The notes beneath the pieces are model-generated. The model had not been told where the DNA came from, made no database searches, and saw nothing but the letters and a program-made list of their open reading frames with translations. From Mangrovibacter yixingensis (GTDB taxonomy: Bacteria > Pseudomonadota > Gammaproteobacteria > Enterobacterales > Enterobacteriaceae), in NCBI RefSeq assembly GCF_020523985.1, contig NZ_JAIVKM010000005.1:174222-238221 (forward strand): DNA of 64,000 bases, given 5' to 3'. Shown here piece after piece: positions 9,971-19,752 of this stretch (position 1 is its first letter; every line of letters starts with the position of its first letter). Position numbers and translations under genes: made by a program.

Positions 9971-10810
9971 ATGAGTACTGCTTTTTTTGTCACCCCTGAG
10001 TGGCTTCTTGAGCACCTGGACGACCCGGAAGTTCAAATTATTGATGCCCGCATGGCTACAGTAGGCGATGAACAGCGGGATATGCAGCAAGAGTACCTGG
10101 AAGGCCATCTTCCTGAAGCGCCTTTTTTTGATATTGAGGCATTATCTGACCACAGCAGCCCGTTACCTCACACTATGCCGCGCCCGGAAACTTTTGCAGT
10201 CGCGATGCGTGAGCGGGGTATTCATCAAGATAAGCACCTGGTTGTGTATGATGAAGGCAACCTCTATTCTGCCCCACGCGCATGGTGGATGCTGCGCGCA
10301 TTTGGCGTGGAAACCGTTTCAATTTTATCCGGTGGCCTGGCTGCATGGCGCAAACTAAATTTGCCACTGGAAACAGGTGTCCCTTCTCTTCCAGAAAGCG
10401 ATTTTAACGTCCATTTCGACCCACTAGTAATGAAAAACGTCACAGATGTGTTGCTGGTTAGCCATGAAGGTACTGCCCAGATTGTTGATGCACGGCCAGC
10501 AGCGCGTTTCAATGCGCAAGTGGATGAACCCCGCGCTGGTTTGCGCCGTGGGCATATACCGGGCTCGTTAAATGTGCCCTGGGCAACCCTGGTTGAGGGC
10601 GGTACATTAAAAGCACCGGAAGAGCTAGCCACTATCTTCACCAAGGCAGGAGTGGATTTCGACAAACCGGTTATTGCCAGTTGTGGCTCTGGTGTTACTG
10701 CTGCGGTGATTGTGCTGGCACTCACTTCACTGGATGTGAACGGCGTATCGCTGTATGACGGTTCATGGAGTGAATGGGGAAGCCGGACTGATTTACCTGT
10801 TGAACCCTGA
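9971..10810 (+). CDS. sseA: SseA, 3-mercaptopyruvate sulfurtransferase
   Basis: Transfers sulfur from 3-mercaptopyruvate to cyanide or thiol acceptors; a cytosolic rhodanese-family enzyme. The 279 residues form two rhodanese domains (about 1-140 and 160-279). The active-site loop in the second domain is CGSGVTA with nucleophile Cys238, the loop typical of mercaptopyruvate rather than thiosulfate sulfurtransferases. A strong SD (AAAGGAGG) precedes the ATG at 9971. It is divergent from yfhM and convergent with sseB. The E. coli small RNA gene ryfA, expected after sseA, has no room here. Confidence 0.96.
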   Translation: MSTAFFVTPEWLLEHLDDPEVQIIDARMATVGDEQRDMQQEYLEGHLPEAPFFDIEALSDHSSPLPHTMPRPETFAVAMRERGIHQDKHLVVYDEGNLYSAPRAWWMLRAFGVETVSILSGGLAAWRKLNLPLETGVPSLPESDFNVHFDPLVMKNVTDVLLVSHEGTAQIVDARPAARFNAQVDEPRAGLRRGHIPGSLNVPWATLVEGGTLKAPEELATIFTKAGVDFDKPVIASCGSGVTAAVIVLALTSLDVNGVSLYDGSWSEWGSRTDLPVEP

Positions 10811-10817
10811 GAGAATT

Positions 10818-10857
10818 AATTACCCCGGCAAGTCTCCCCCTGCCGGGGTAATTTTAC
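10818..10857. terminator. Bidirectional terminator between sseA and sseB
   Basis: A 13-bp stem, AATTACCCCGGCA (10818-10830) and TGCCGGGGTAATT (10841-10853), with a C-rich loop and T-rich flanks on both sides. It sits between the convergent 3' ends of sseA and sseB, so it probably serves both. Confidence 0.85.
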
Positions 10858-11660
10858 AGAATGCGCTGTGTCTTTAAATCACGCAGAAAACTTCCCCAAC
10901 GCCGTTCATAAAAGGGCGTCAAGTGTGCCAGCATAAAGTGGCTGATTCCTGCTTCGCCTTCTGCGACCAGGCAAATGTCTACCGGTTCATCGCCCGTTAG
11001 TATATCTGCAGCCACATTCCCGGTTTCATAGATAAGAGGTTCAATATCCCCTTCGGCTTCAATACCAATCAGGTAATTACCCGCCTCTTCAGGTGACTCT
11101 TTTAGCGTGCACACAAACGCGCGTTTTACCCGATTGTGGTTCTTAAATAACGTAGTCAGTGACTCAACTAATTGTGCCGGTGGGTTTTCCACAGCAGAGA
11201 GTTGCAACTGGCTGCCACCTTCCAGCACTGTGTGCTCTGCCAGTGGCGAGCCTTGCTCACTCAACAAGTGGCGGATTTCACCGGGCAGGAACTCTTTCCC
11301 GGTTGGTAACCGGGCATTAAGAAACAGCGTTTCCCCCAGAGTCATCTCAAACAGCACTCTGGCAGGCATAACAATGAACGCCTGCTCGTGCTCTACTACC
11401 TGTTCGAGTGCCTGCACAGAAGTAAAAAATGGAATCACGGATGTGCCGTCTTCTTTTTCCCAGTGCTGCAGGTCAACGACAGAATCTGCCGTAATTGCTG
11501 CATCACCAGGTGAAGAACCCGGCACCCAAACACTGGCATCGAGTAATTCACGGAAAAATGCCGGGCGCCATGCTGGTTCAGTCGCAGCCTGTTCCAGCAA
11601 TGTTTCCAGTTTATTTTGAGAGATAGGTTGAGGTTGGTTATCGGCCATCGTGCTTTTCAT
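10854..11660 (-). CDS. sseB: SseB family protein (serine sensitivity enhancing)
   Basis: Cytosolic protein of unknown biochemical role, named from the serine-sensitivity phenotype caused by extra copies in E. coli. The match to E. coli SseB is clear through AATEPAWRPAFFRELL near the N-terminus, the conserved block LDLQHWEKEDGTSVIPFFT-like segment (here with VDLQHW), and the C-terminal FYERRWGSFLRDLK. It has an SseB N-terminal domain and an SseB C-terminal domain. The start is uncertain: TTG 11663, ATG 11660 and ATG 11648 are all in frame and none has a good SD. The last 4 bases overlap the tail of the bidirectional terminator. Confidence 0.93.
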   Translation of the reverse strand: MKSTMADNQPQPISQNKLETLLEQAATEPAWRPAFFRELLDASVWVPGSSPGDAAITADSVVDLQHWEKEDGTSVIPFFTSVQALEQVVEHEQAFIVMPARVLFEMTLGETLFLNARLPTGKEFLPGEIRHLLSEQGSPLAEHTVLEGGSQLQLSAVENPPAQLVESLTTLFKNHNRVKRAFVCTLKESPEEAGNYLIGIEAEGDIEPLIYETGNVAADILTGDEPVDICLVAEGEAGISHFMLAHLTPFYERRWGSFLRDLKTQRIL

Positions 11661-11673
11661 CAAGTACAGGTAA

Positions 11674-11704
11674 GAAAAGAGCCTGAGGGATTACCTTCAG
11701 GCTC
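11674..11704 (-). terminator. Intrinsic terminator after pepB
   Basis: On the minus strand GAGCCTGA pairs with TCAGGCTC (11697-11704 and 11679-11686), followed by TTTTCTT. It lies 18 nt past the pepB stop codon and separates the isc-pepB transcription unit from sseB. Confidence 0.85.
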
Positions 11705-11721
11705 CGGATTACACAGGCAAC

Positions 11722-13011
11722 TCAGTCGTTGGTCAGCAGATTAGCCAGTGTGCGCACACCAATCCCGGTAGCACCAGCGGACCACAGATCAACGGCAGAC
11801 TTACGGTATGTCGCCGAGCAGTCGATATGCAACCAACCCTGTTGGTAGTTTTCGACAAAATGCGACAAGAAGCCCGCAGCCGTACTCGCACCTGCCGGGG
11901 AAACGGCTCCGGCAGTGTTATTCAGCTCGGCAAAGTTTGATGGCAACTGATGGCGGTGGATCTCCGCAAGCGGCAGGCGCCAGAAGGCTTCATTTTCCGC
12001 AGTTGCACTGGTCATCAGTTTGCTGACCAGTGCATCGTCAAAGCTCAGCAGTGCATGGTAGTCGTTACCCAACGCCGTTTTCGCCGCACCAGTTAATGTC
12101 GCACAATCAATAATCAGCTCTGGCTTTAATGCGCTGGCATCAATCAGGCCATCGGCCAGCACCAGGCGGCCTTCAGCATCAGTATTCATCACTTCAACGG
12201 TTTTGCCGTTGCGGTAGCGAATGATGTCACCCAGTTTAAACGCGTTGCCACTCACCATATTATCTGCACAGCATAACAGCAGTTTGACGCGCTTTTGCAG
12301 GCCACGAGTAATCGCAAAAGCCAGTGAACCCGTCACCAGCGCAGCGCCACCCATATCAGACTTCATGGAGTCCATAAAGCTGCTTTGTTTCAGGCTGTAG
12401 CCACCAGAATCAAAGGTGATACCTTTCCCTACCAGGCAGGCATATACCGGTGCTTCTGCATCGCCTGTTGGGTTGAAATCAAGGGACAGCAATACCGGTG
12501 AACGCGAGGAACCACGCCCGACGGTATGAATACCGGCATAGTTTTGTTCACGCAAATCTTCGCCTTTAGTGATGCGGTAACTCACCTGGTCACCCGCGAC
12601 ATCCACTAATAAATCAATAGCACGGGTTGCCAGTTGTTCCGGGCTCAAGTCTTCTGCGGGAAGATTTATAGTGTCTCGTACCCAGTCAATAATCTTGAGG
12701 CGGTTATTGAGTTCTTGCTGTTCTGCTTGTTCAAGAACCGGCCACTCAACATTGCGCACGCCTTTTGGCGCGCGGTAGCCCATCCAGAACGCCCAACTTT
12801 TTTCAACATCCCAGCCTTCGCCAGCCAGAGCGACCTGTTTGAACCCCAGGCCATCAATTTTGCGGCCAGCACGTTGGATCAACGCATTATCATTGTTGCC
12901 GGTTAAATGCAGGGTAATCCCTTCATTATTGATGCTGTACAGTGCTTTTTCGCCCCAGCGCGCATCAGCGGGTGTGCTGGAAAGCGTGATGTTCATCACT
13001 TCAGTTGTCAT
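11722..13011 (-). CDS. pepB: PepB, aminopeptidase B
   Basis: Cytosolic leucyl-aminopeptidase-family (M17) metalloenzyme that removes N-terminal residues from peptides. The 429-residue product carries the M17 signature NTDAEGRL and the upstream metal/active-site segments [11 protein letters not shown] and DMGGAA. Start at 13011 ([12 protein letters not shown]) is preceded by AAGGAT at good spacing; the open frame extends 21 codons further but those lack homology. It lies 96 bp after iscX and probably receives readthrough from the isc operon. An intrinsic terminator follows. Confidence 0.96.
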   Translation of the reverse strand: MTTEVMNITLSSTPADARWGEKALYSINNEGITLHLTGNNDNALIQRAGRKIDGLGFKQVALAGEGWDVEKSWAFWMGYRAPKGVRNVEWPVLEQAEQQELNNRLKIIDWVRDTINLPAEDLSPEQLATRAIDLLVDVAGDQVSYRITKGEDLREQNYAGIHTVGRGSSRSPVLLSLDFNPTGDAEAPVYACLVGKGITFDSGGYSLKQSSFMDSMKSDMGGAALVTGSLAFAITRGLQKRVKLLLCCADNMVSGNAFKLGDIIRYRNGKTVEVMNTDAEGRLVLADGLIDASALKPELIIDCATLTGAAKTALGNDYHALLSFDDALVSKLMTSATAENEAFWRLPLAEIHRHQLPSNFAELNNTAGAVSPAGASTAAGFLSHFVENYQQGWLHIDCSATYRKSAVDLWSAGATGIGVRTLANLLTND

Positions 13012-13107
13012 TGTTAGTATCCTTAAAACTGTGTGTAACGATTCACACAAAAAATATGCTGCGAACAGACGCAAAAACGGGCCGCTAAATGCAGCCCGTA
13101 CCTGGTA

Positions 13108-13308
13108 TCAATCCGCTTCATCCAGCCAAACCAGCAGGATGGCTTCAAGAATTTTTTCATTGGATGCGCTGGGATCATCGTCGAATTCATCCAGTTCGCA
13201 AACCCATTGGTGCATATCGGTAAAACGAACCGTCTTCGGATCAACATCCGGGCGGCTGTCGTAGAGTGCTTCACCGATTTCACGGCTATCTGTCCATTTT
13301 AATCCCAT
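13108..13308 (-). CDS. iscX: IscX, regulator of iron-sulfur assembly
   Basis: A 66-residue acidic protein, almost identical to E. coli IscX from [15 protein letters not shown] to the C-terminal WLDEAD. IscX binds IscS and ferrous iron and modulates the rate of cluster assembly, competing with frataxin CyaY for the same IscS surface. It is the last gene of the isc operon, 12 bp after fdx, and the only member without cysteine ligands for a cluster. Confidence 0.97.
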   Translation of the reverse strand: MGLKWTDSREIGEALYDSRPDVDPKTVRFTDMHQWVCELDEFDDDPSASNEKILEAILLVWLDEAD

Positions 13309-13320
13309 GTCGCTCTCCTG

Positions 13321-13656
13321 TTAGTGTTCACGTGCATGGTTAATGGTATAGCGCGGGATCTCAACCACCAGGTCTTCATCTGTTACTTTCGCCTGGCAAC
13401 CCAGGCGGCTTTCTGGCTCCAGACCCCAGGCCTTATCCAGCATGTCGTCTTCATCTTCGCTGCTTTCAGGCAGGGAATCAAAACCTTCACGAACAATGCA
13501 GTGGCACGTAGTGCAGGCACAAGATTTCTCACAGGCATGTTCGATTTCGATGCCGTTGCGCAGAGCAACGTCAAGAATCGTCTCACCCGTCTGTGCTTCC
13601 AAAACTGCGCCATCCGGGCAAAGATCCTGATGGGGCAGAAAAACAATCTTAGGCAT
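13321..13656 (-). CDS. fdx: Fdx, [2Fe-2S] ferredoxin of the isc system
   Basis: Adrenodoxin-type ferredoxin that supplies electrons to IscS/IscU during cluster assembly. The 111-residue protein has the ligand pattern Cys42-x5-Cys48-x2-Cys51 and Cys87 (SRLGCQAK), with an additional Cys46 that is also conserved in E. coli Fdx. It starts one base from the hscA stop codon, indicating translational coupling. Confidence 0.97.
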   Translation of the reverse strand: MPKIVFLPHQDLCPDGAVLEAQTGETILDVALRNGIEIEHACEKSCACTTCHCIVREGFDSLPESSEDEDDMLDKAWGLEPESRLGCQAKVTDEDLVVEIPRYTINHAREH

Positions 13657-13657
13657 A

Positions 13658-15508
13658 TTAAACCTCGTCGACGGAATGGCCTTTCAACGCCCGACGAATA
13701 GATGCATCCATCCGGCGCGCAGCGAATTCCTGAGTTTGCTTATCAACATTTTTTATTGCATTTTCAATGGCGTCTGGGGAATTTCCCTGAGCGGCATCCT
13801 GCAGTTGTACTGCTGCAGTATCTATCGCCAGACGTTCATTGTCGTCCAGCAAGGCGCCATCAACGTCAAGTGCTCCGGCCAGGCTTTCCAGTACACGGGC
13901 CGCTTCAACTTTTTGTTCTGCCAGCATTCGAGCGCTAACATCCTGCTCTGCAAAACTGATGGAATCCTGGATCATGGAAGCAATTTCACCATCTGACAGG
14001 CCGTAAGAGGGTTTCACCTGAATAGAGGCTTCTACTCCGGTTGATTTTTCCATAGCCGTTACGCTCAGCAGCCCATCCGCATCTACCTGGAAAGTAACGC
14101 GGATATGCGCACCACCAGCAGGCAATGCCGGAATGCCACGCAAAGAGAAACGGGCCAGTGAACGGCAATCGGAAACAAGTTCACGTTCCCCCTGCAAGAC
14201 ATGAATCGCCATTGCAGTCTGGCCGTCTTTAAAGGTAGTGAATTCTTGGGCGCGGGCCACAGGAATAGTCGTGTTCCGTGGAATAACTTTTTCCACCAGG
14301 CCCCCCATCGTTTCCAGGCCCAGTGACAAGGGGATGACATCCAGCAACAACATTTCGCTGTCAGGTTTGTTACCCACCAGAATATCTGCCTGAATCGCCG
14401 CGCCAACTGCCACAACTTTATCCGGGTCGATTGACGTCAGCGGTGTACGGCCAAAAAACTCACCTACCCGTTCACGCACCAGAGGTACACGAGTAGAGCC
14501 CCCCACCATCACGACTTCCAGCACTTCACTGGCATCGATACCGGAATCTTTCAAAGTGCGGCGGCAGGAGAGTAAAGTCCGTTTAACCAGTGCGCCAATC
14601 AGTTCATTGAATTGTGAACGCGTAACGGTGCCCAGCCAGTCGCCTATCCGCACTTCAGTTTGTTGTGCATCACTCAGCGCAATTTTGGTGGCAATCGCCG
14701 TATCCAGCACCTGGCGTTGCAGGCGGCTATCCAGCGGAGTATTCAGCCCTGCCTGCTCACAGAGCCAGTCTGCCAGCAGGTGGTCGAAATCATCACCACC
14801 CAGCGCGGAATCCCCTCCGGTTGCCAACACTTCAAACACACCGCGATTCAGACGCAGGACAGAAATATCAAAAGTACCACCACCCAGGTCATACACGGCA
14901 ATCACGCCTTCCTGGCCGGAATCAAGCCCATAGGCAATCGCCGCAGCAGTAGGTTCATTCAGCAAACGCAGTACATGCAAGCCCGCCAGACGGGCAGCAT
15001 CTTTAGTTGCCTGACGCTGAGCATCATCAAAATAAGCTGGAACCGTGATAACTACGCCATCCAGCTCACCGTTCAGTGTCTCAACCGCTCTTGCCGCCAG
15101 ATTTTTGAGAATGTCAGCAGAAACACGCACCGGGTTCAAAGCACCTGCCGGGGTAACGATAAGCGGCAAGCCATTTTCACTGGACTGGAATTGGTAAGGT
15201 AAATGCGGGTAGCGTGCCTGAATATCACTCAGTGAACGGCCCATGAGGCGTTTTACCGAGCTGATGGTATTAGCTGGGTCTTGAGCGGCATTTGCACGCG
15301 CTTCCCACCCGACCAGATGTTGCGTGGCATTGTAATGTACAACTGATGGCAACAAATGACGCCCTTCATGGTCAGCCAGGGTTTCGGTTTGCCCACTACG
15401 GACCGTCGCCACCAGCGAGTTTGTGGTCCCCAGGTCAATCCCCACCGCCAGCTTGCGCTGATGCGGCGCAGCACTCATGCCGGGCTCACTGATTTGTAAT
15501 AAGGCCAT
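13658..15508 (-). CDS. hscA: HscA, Hsp70-type chaperone for iron-sulfur assembly
   Basis: Specialised Hsp70 that binds the LPPVK motif of IscU and, with HscB, drives cluster transfer to apo-proteins. The 616-residue product has the nucleotide-binding domain with [17 protein letters not shown] and the GGSTRVP phosphate loop, and a substrate-binding domain from about residue 390. Length equals E. coli HscA (616). It is separated from hscB by 64 bp holding a stem-loop and from fdx by one base. Confidence 0.97.
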   Translation of the reverse strand: MALLQISEPGMSAAPHQRKLAVGIDLGTTNSLVATVRSGQTETLADHEGRHLLPSVVHYNATQHLVGWEARANAAQDPANTISSVKRLMGRSLSDIQARYPHLPYQFQSSENGLPLIVTPAGALNPVRVSADILKNLAARAVETLNGELDGVVITVPAYFDDAQRQATKDAARLAGLHVLRLLNEPTAAAIAYGLDSGQEGVIAVYDLGGGTFDISVLRLNRGVFEVLATGGDSALGGDDFDHLLADWLCEQAGLNTPLDSRLQRQVLDTAIATKIALSDAQQTEVRIGDWLGTVTRSQFNELIGALVKRTLLSCRRTLKDSGIDASEVLEVVMVGGSTRVPLVRERVGEFFGRTPLTSIDPDKVVAVGAAIQADILVGNKPDSEMLLLDVIPLSLGLETMGGLVEKVIPRNTTIPVARAQEFTTFKDGQTAMAIHVLQGERELVSDCRSLARFSLRGIPALPAGGAHIRVTFQVDADGLLSVTAMEKSTGVEASIQVKPSYGLSDGEIASMIQDSISFAEQDVSARMLAEQKVEAARVLESLAGALDVDGALLDDNERLAIDTAAVQLQDAAQGNSPDAIENAIKNVDKQTQEFAARRMDASIRRALKGHSVDEV

Positions 15509-15527
15509 GTTAAGCTTCCAAATTCAT

Positions 15528-15545
15528 CACCTGGGTTACCAGGTG
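15528..15545 (-). other. Stem-loop in the hscB-hscA junction
   Basis: A perfect 7-bp stem CACCTGG / CCAGGTG with a 4-nt loop lies between hscB and hscA, 19-37 nt upstream of the hscA start. There is no U-tract, so a role in mRNA stability or differential translation is more likely than termination. Confidence 0.55.
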
Positions 15546-15572
15546 GTTGATGGTTGCCGGAAAACACCAGCA

Positions 15573-16088
15573 TCAAATATCGAGCAATTTTTCTTCGAAT
15601 TGTTCTGCCTGCGAGCGTAACTTGTCCAAAAAACGCAACTTACGCACACTGTCTGCGGCACTGTCCCACTGTTCTGCATCCAGCAGCGACACCATATCTT
15701 TGTGGCGCGCATTATACATTTGCGTGACGCGCGCTAAAAATGCTTCCAGACGAACCTCATCACGTTTTTGCTCAATGCCATCCAGTTCTTCACGCAATTC
15801 CAGTTGTTCCATCAGAAACGCGGTATCACGCACCGTATGCTGTTCACTTGCCAGGTCGAAGCCATGCAAGGACAAAATATATTCTGCACGAGAAAGGGGA
15901 TGACGCAGGGTCTGCCACGCCTGATTGATGTTGGCGGACTGCTGAACAGCCAGTAATTGTTCCGCTTGCGGGCGGCTGGCGAATTTATCGGGGTGAAACT
16001 GACGCTGCAGTTCCTGGTACCGGTCCGCCAGTTGACTGCTGTCGAGCGAATAACTTACCGGCACCCCAAACAGGGTAAAGTAATCCAT
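15573..16088 (-). CDS. hscB: HscB, J-domain co-chaperone
   Basis: Type III J-protein that delivers IscU to HscA and stimulates its ATPase. The 171-residue protein has an N-terminal J domain (about residues 1-75) with the HPD motif in [12 protein letters not shown], then a C-terminal three-helix domain that binds IscU. Length equals the E. coli protein. It follows iscA by 78 bp containing a stem-loop. Confidence 0.97.
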   Translation of the reverse strand: MDYFTLFGVPVSYSLDSSQLADRYQELQRQFHPDKFASRPQAEQLLAVQQSANINQAWQTLRHPLSRAEYILSLHGFDLASEQHTVRDTAFLMEQLELREELDGIEQKRDEVRLEAFLARVTQMYNARHKDMVSLLDAEQWDSAADSVRKLRFLDKLRSQAEQFEEKLLDI

Positions 16089-16120
16089 AAACGTTCCGGA
16101 GTTTGCAGACTAAAAGCAAT

Positions 16121-16149
16121 ACCCCACAGCAAACATGTTGCTATGGGGT
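16121..16149 (-). other. Stem-loop in the iscA-hscB junction
   Basis: ACCCCACAGCAA (16121-16132) and TTGCTATGGGGT (16138-16149) form a 12-bp stem in which the single mismatch becomes a U-G pair in the minus-strand RNA. It begins 18 nt past the iscA stop codon. The sequence after it on the minus strand is not a proper U-tract. Confidence 0.6.
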
Positions 16150-16166
16150 CGGTGGAGGGTGCGCTG

Positions 16167-16490
16167 TCAGACGTTAAAACTTTCGCCGCAGCCACACTCA
16201 TTTTTCACGTTAGGGTTTGTGAATTTAAACCCTTCGTTCAGGCCTTCTTTTACGAAGTCCAACTGAGTGCCATCAAGAAAACGCAGGCTTTTCTCATCGA
16301 CAACCACTTTGACGCCTTTGTCTTCGAACACCACATCTTCTGCGGCCGCCTCGTCAACAAACTCCAGTACATAAGCCATGCCGGAGCAACCCGAGGTACG
16401 AACCCCAAGGCGCAAGCCAAAACCTTTTCCGCGGTTAGCTAAAAAAGTGTTAACTCGAGTAGCAGCACTGTCGCTAAGGGTAATCGACAT
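16167..16490 (-). CDS. iscA: IscA, A-type iron-sulfur carrier
   Basis: Carrier that accepts clusters from IscU and passes them to targets. The 107-residue protein has the three ligand cysteines of the family: Cys35 in TSGCSGMAY and Cys99/Cys101 in the C-terminal CGCGESF. Length is the same as in E. coli. It sits in the standard isc position between iscU and hscB. Confidence 0.97.
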   Translation of the reverse strand: MSITLSDSAATRVNTFLANRGKGFGLRLGVRTSGCSGMAYVLEFVDEAAAEDVVFEDKGVKVVVDEKSLRFLDGTQLDFVKEGLNEGFKFTNPNVKNECGCGESFNV

Positions 16491-16516
16491 ACAACAACCT
16501 CAATAAGCTTTCAGAT

Positions 16517-16534
16517 TTCCGGGCAAGCCCGGAA
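16517..16534 (-). other. Stem-loop in the iscU-iscA junction
   Basis: A perfect palindrome TTCCGGGC-AA-GCCCGGAA lies directly after iscU, ending 5 bases from its stop codon. On RNA it gives a 7-bp G/C-rich hairpin with a 4-nt loop. No U-tract follows. Confidence 0.6.
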
Positions 16535-16538
16535 GACA

Positions 16539-16925
16539 TTATTTTGATTCGCGTTTACTTTTATAATCAGCAATTGCGGCTTTAATAGCATCTTCTGCCA
16601 GAATTGAGCAGTGAATTTTCACTGGCGGCAGCTCAAGCTCTTCGGCGATGTCAGTATTTTTAATCGCCTGTGCTTCATCCAGGGATTTCCCTTTTACCCA
16701 CTCAGTAACCAGTGAGCTGGATGCAATTGCGGAACCGCAACCATAGGTTTTAAATCGTGCGTCTTCAATCACGCCGTTATCATTTACTTTGATCTGCAGT
16801 TTCATGACGTCGCCACATGCCGGGGCGCCAACCATACCGCTACCAACGTTTTCATCGTTGTTATCAAAGGAACCCACGTTACGGGGATTCTCGTAGTGAT
16901 CAATCACTTTTTCGCTATATGCCAT
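16539..16925 (-). CDS. iscU: IscU, iron-sulfur scaffold protein
   Basis: Scaffold on which [2Fe-2S] and [4Fe-4S] clusters are built from IscS sulfur. The 128-residue protein has the three ligand cysteines Cys37 (GAPACGDVM), Cys63 (YGCGSAIAS) and Cys106 (KIHCSILA), and the HscA recognition motif LPPVK at residues 99-103. It is nearly identical to E. coli IscU. The gap to iscS is only 30 bp. Confidence 0.98.
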   Translation of the reverse strand: MAYSEKVIDHYENPRNVGSFDNNDENVGSGMVGAPACGDVMKLQIKVNDNGVIEDARFKTYGCGSAIASSSLVTEWVKGKSLDEAQAIKNTDIAEELELPPVKIHCSILAEDAIKAAIADYKSKRESK

Positions 16926-16955
16926 GGTGAATTCTCCTTATGTCCTGCTTATTGA

Positions 16956-18170
16956 TTAATGTTCAGCCCATTCGATGGTCGTCAGATCAACACCCTGTTT
17001 AAACATTTCCCACAGCGGAGAAAGTTCACGCAGGCGACCAATAGATTTACGAACCAGTTCGATGGTGTAATCAATTTCTTCTTCTGTCGTAAAACGCCCT
17101 AATGAGAAGCGAATAGAGCTGTGAGCCAGCTCATCGCTCATACCAAGAGCACGCAGCACATAAGAAGGTTCAAGGCTTGCTGAGGTACAGGCGGAACCAG
17201 AAGAAACCGCAAGGTCTTTCAGCGCCATAATCAGTGACTCACCTTCAACATAGTTAAAGCTGACGTTCAGGATGTTTGGTGCGGTGTGTTCCGGGCAGCC
17301 ATTAAGATAGACTTCTTCAATGTCTTTAATGCCATTCCACAAGCGAGCACGCAGTGCGCCAAGGCGAGCAGATTCACTTGCCATTTCTTCTTTAGCAATG
17401 TGATAGGCTTCACCCATCCCAACAATCTGATGAACTGGCAGAGTACCTGAACGCATACCACGTTCATGGCCACCACCATGCATTTGCGCTTCAATACGCA
17501 CACGCGGTTTACGGCGAACATACAACGCACCAATACCTTTCGGGCCATAGATTTTGTGGCCAGAGAAAGACATCAGGTCAACTTTCAACTTGCTCAGATC
17601 GATAGGTAATTTACCTACGCTCTGGGTCGCATCGACATGGTAGATAATGCCACGCGCACGGCATAATTCGCCGATAGCTTCGATATCCTGAACCACACCG
17701 ATTTCGTTGTTAACATGCATGATAGAAACCAGGATTGTGTCATCACGCATTGCTGCTTCAAGAGCTTTTAAGTCAATAATACCGTTGCTTTGCGGCGCCA
17801 GATAAGTGACGTCAAAACCTTCACGCTCTAACTGGCGGCAAGTATCCAGAACTGCTTTGTGTTCTGTTTTACTGGTAATAATGTGCTTGCCTTTTTTCTG
17901 ATAGAAGTTTGCAGCACCTTTAATTGCCAGGTTGTCGGATTCTGTGGCACCTGAGGTGAAGACGATTTCGCGTGGGTCTGCACCAACCAGTTCAGCAATC
18001 TGGTTACGAGCTACATCCACAGCTTCTTCTGCCTGCCAGCCAAAACGGTGAGAACGGGAAGCCGGGTTGCCGAAAGTCCCATCCATTGTCATAAACTGCA
18101 TCATCTTCTCAGCAACACGCGGGTCAACCGGCGTTGTGGCTGAGTAATCAAGATAAATCGGTAATTTCAT
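16956..18170 (-). CDS. iscS: IscS, cysteine desulfurase
   Basis: PLP enzyme that releases sulfur from cysteine for iron-sulfur clusters, thiamine, molybdopterin and tRNA thiolation. The 404-residue product has the PLP lysine Lys206 (SFSGHK) and the flexible active-site loop [10 protein letters not shown] with the sulfur-carrying cysteine (Cys328 by E. coli numbering). The SD GGAG lies about 11 nt before the ATG. In E. coli the small RNA RyhB binds the iscS translation start and triggers loss of the downstream isc message while iscR is spared; the stem-loop just upstream fits that arrangement. Confidence 0.98.
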   Translation of the reverse strand: MKLPIYLDYSATTPVDPRVAEKMMQFMTMDGTFGNPASRSHRFGWQAEEAVDVARNQIAELVGADPREIVFTSGATESDNLAIKGAANFYQKKGKHIITSKTEHKAVLDTCRQLEREGFDVTYLAPQSNGIIDLKALEAAMRDDTILVSIMHVNNEIGVVQDIEAIGELCRARGIIYHVDATQSVGKLPIDLSKLKVDLMSFSGHKIYGPKGIGALYVRRKPRVRIEAQMHGGGHERGMRSGTLPVHQIVGMGEAYHIAKEEMASESARLGALRARLWNGIKDIEEVYLNGCPEHTAPNILNVSFNYVEGESLIMALKDLAVSSGSACTSASLEPSYVLRALGMSDELAHSSIRFSLGRFTTEEEIDYTIELVRKSIGRLRELSPLWEMFKQGVDLTTIEWAEH

Positions 18171-18234
18171 CGCTCTTAAGCTCCGTACATCACTTCAATG
18201 CGGCGAATCAGGCCAATATCGGCGTAATATCAGC

Positions 18235-18252
18235 GGCCAGGTAACCCTGGCC
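18235..18252 (-). other. Stem-loop in the iscR-iscS junction
   Basis: A perfect 7-bp stem GGCCAGG / CCTGGCC with a TAAC loop lies 30 nt past the iscR stop codon. In E. coli, strong structure in this junction stops degradation of iscR mRNA when RyhB removes iscSUA; this hairpin is the obvious candidate for the same job here. Confidence 0.65.
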
Positions 18253-18281
18253 TGATTCGAAATAACTATATTATTACGTTT

Positions 18282-18773
18282 TTATGCGCGTAATTTAACA
18301 TTGATGGCGTCTTGCGGACGCGAACTGCGAAGGGTGTTATCGCCGTGCTGGCGGTCAGCAACATCCAGCACTTCCTGGTTATTCACCAGCTCACCCAGCG
18401 TAATACCATTCAGGAATTCACTCAGACGGTCACTCAGGTCACGCCATAAAGCGTGAGTGAGGCATTTATCTCCGCCCTGGCAGCCGCCTTTACCCTGACA
18501 ACGGGTGGCATCTACCGATTCGTCTACTGCACTAATCACTTCCCCCACAGCGATGGATGTGGCATCTTTACCTAGCAGGTATCCGCCACCAGGGCCACGG
18601 ACACTGGAAACCAGGCCATTTTTACGCAGGCGGGAGAATAACTGCTCCAGGTAAGAGAGCGAAATTCCCTGGCGTTCAGAGATATCAGCCAACGGAACCG
18701 GGCCCGCTTCGGAGTTAAGCGCAACGTCCAGCATTGCGGTGACGGCATAGCGCCCTTTTGATGTCAGTCTCAT
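18282..18773 (-). CDS. iscR: IscR, [2Fe-2S]-sensing transcription regulator
   Basis: Rrf2-family regulator that represses its own operon when it carries a [2Fe-2S] cluster and, without cluster, controls suf and other genes. The 163-residue protein has an N-terminal winged helix (about residues 1-80) and the cluster ligands Cys92, Cys98 and Cys104 in the motif [14 protein letters not shown]. It is the first gene of the isc operon. Two type-1 IscR sites lie in its promoter region. Confidence 0.98.
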   Translation of the reverse strand: MRLTSKGRYAVTAMLDVALNSEAGPVPLADISERQGISLSYLEQLFSRLRKNGLVSSVRGPGGGYLLGKDATSIAVGEVISAVDESVDATRCQGKGGCQGGDKCLTHALWRDLSDRLSEFLNGITLGELVNNQEVLDVADRQHGDNTLRSSRPQDAINVKLRA

Positions 18774-18852
18774 GTCTTACTTAACCTCAAAAATGCCCCT
18801 CGAGCCGGGGGTTTATCATAGAATAGTTTTGCACAGCGAAGACAAGTCTGAC

Positions 18853-18902
18853 ATTCCTGAGTAAATTGGTCAACTATTTACCTGACTATTTTAGTCAACT
18901 AT
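18853..18902 (-). promoter_or_regulatory. Two abutting type-1 IscR sites at the isc promoter
   Basis: Two 25-bp elements run head to tail on the minus strand: 18878-18902 begins ATAGTTGACTAAAATAGTCA and matches the type-1 consensus closely; 18853-18877 begins ATAGTTGACCAATTTACTCA and is one step weaker. The distal site overlaps the trmJ stop codon. The embedded TTGAC elements can act as -35 hexamers, so cluster-loaded IscR would directly occlude RNA polymerase. Confidence 0.88.
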
Positions 18903-19633
18903 TTTTGGTGCGGATGCTCACCCTGGTCAATCGACGCCAAAATGCCGCGCAGAATATTCAATTCCTGGCTTTCCGGACGGGCACGGGTAAACAAACGGCG
19001 CAGTTTATTCATGACCTGGCCGGGATGGTTAGCGCGAATAAACCCGGTATTGAGCAACACCTGTTCCAGGTGCGTATAAAAACGTTCCAGGTCATCCACG
19101 AGGGGATAAGGAGTAGGTTCGGACTCACTTTTATGAGCGTCACTCTGGCCCAAAAATGCCATACGCACTTCATAGGCAATGACCTGCACAGCCATAGCCA
19201 GGTTAAGGGAGCTATAGTCTGGGTTTGCCGCAATCGCAACATGGTAGTGGCATTTTTGCAGTTCATCGTTCGTCAGGCCAACACGCTCACGGCCAAATAC
19301 AATAGCGACAGGTGCATGTTGCGCTTCTTCTGTCGCTTTCAGGCCACATTCACGCGGATCCAGCATTGGCCAGGGGAGCGTTCTGGAACGAGCACTGGTG
19401 CCAACCACCAGGCTGCACCCTGCCAGCGCTTCATCCAGTGTATCTACAATCTGAGCATCACCAATGACATCACTGGCACCTGCAGCAAGTGCGATAGCCT
19501 GAGAATCAGGTTTTACCAATGGATTCACCAGCCAAAGATTGGTTAACCCCATGGTTTTCATGGCACGGGCAACAGACCCCATATTGCCGGTGTGGGACGT
19601 TTCAACCAGTACTACACGTATGTTTTGCAGCAT
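18899..19633 (-). CDS. trmJ: TrmJ, tRNA Cm32/Um32 2'-O-methyltransferase
   Basis: SPOUT-class methyltransferase for the ribose of position 32 of several tRNAs. The product (about 244 residues) has the knotted C-terminal part of the core with [14 protein letters not shown] and [11 protein letters not shown], and the N-terminal [18 protein letters not shown] block. I use the start at 19633 (MLQNIRVV), the E. coli start; an in-frame ATG 9 bases upstream is equally possible and neither has a good SD. Its stop codon lies inside the distal IscR site of the isc promoter. It is divergent from suhB. Confidence 0.95.
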   Translation of the reverse strand: MLQNIRVVLVETSHTGNMGSVARAMKTMGLTNLWLVNPLVKPDSQAIALAAGASDVIGDAQIVDTLDEALAGCSLVVGTSARSRTLPWPMLDPRECGLKATEEAQHAPVAIVFGRERVGLTNDELQKCHYHVAIAANPDYSSLNLAMAVQVIAYEVRMAFLGQSDAHKSESEPTPYPLVDDLERFYTHLEQVLLNTGFIRANHPGQVMNKLRRLFTRARPESQELNILRGILASIDQGEHPHQK

Positions 19634-19752
19634 AATGTTCACAGCAGATTAAGAATATCGCGCCATATTAGCATAAACCTGAGACATATTCCGAACCCTC
19701 TGCTATACTCCGCCCGTTTTCCTGTTCTTTAACATCCAGTGAGAGAAACCTG

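Noticed and set aside
10811..10853. RyfA small RNA locus, found after sseA in E. coli
   Set aside because: Only 43 bp separate sseA and sseB, fully taken up by the terminator.
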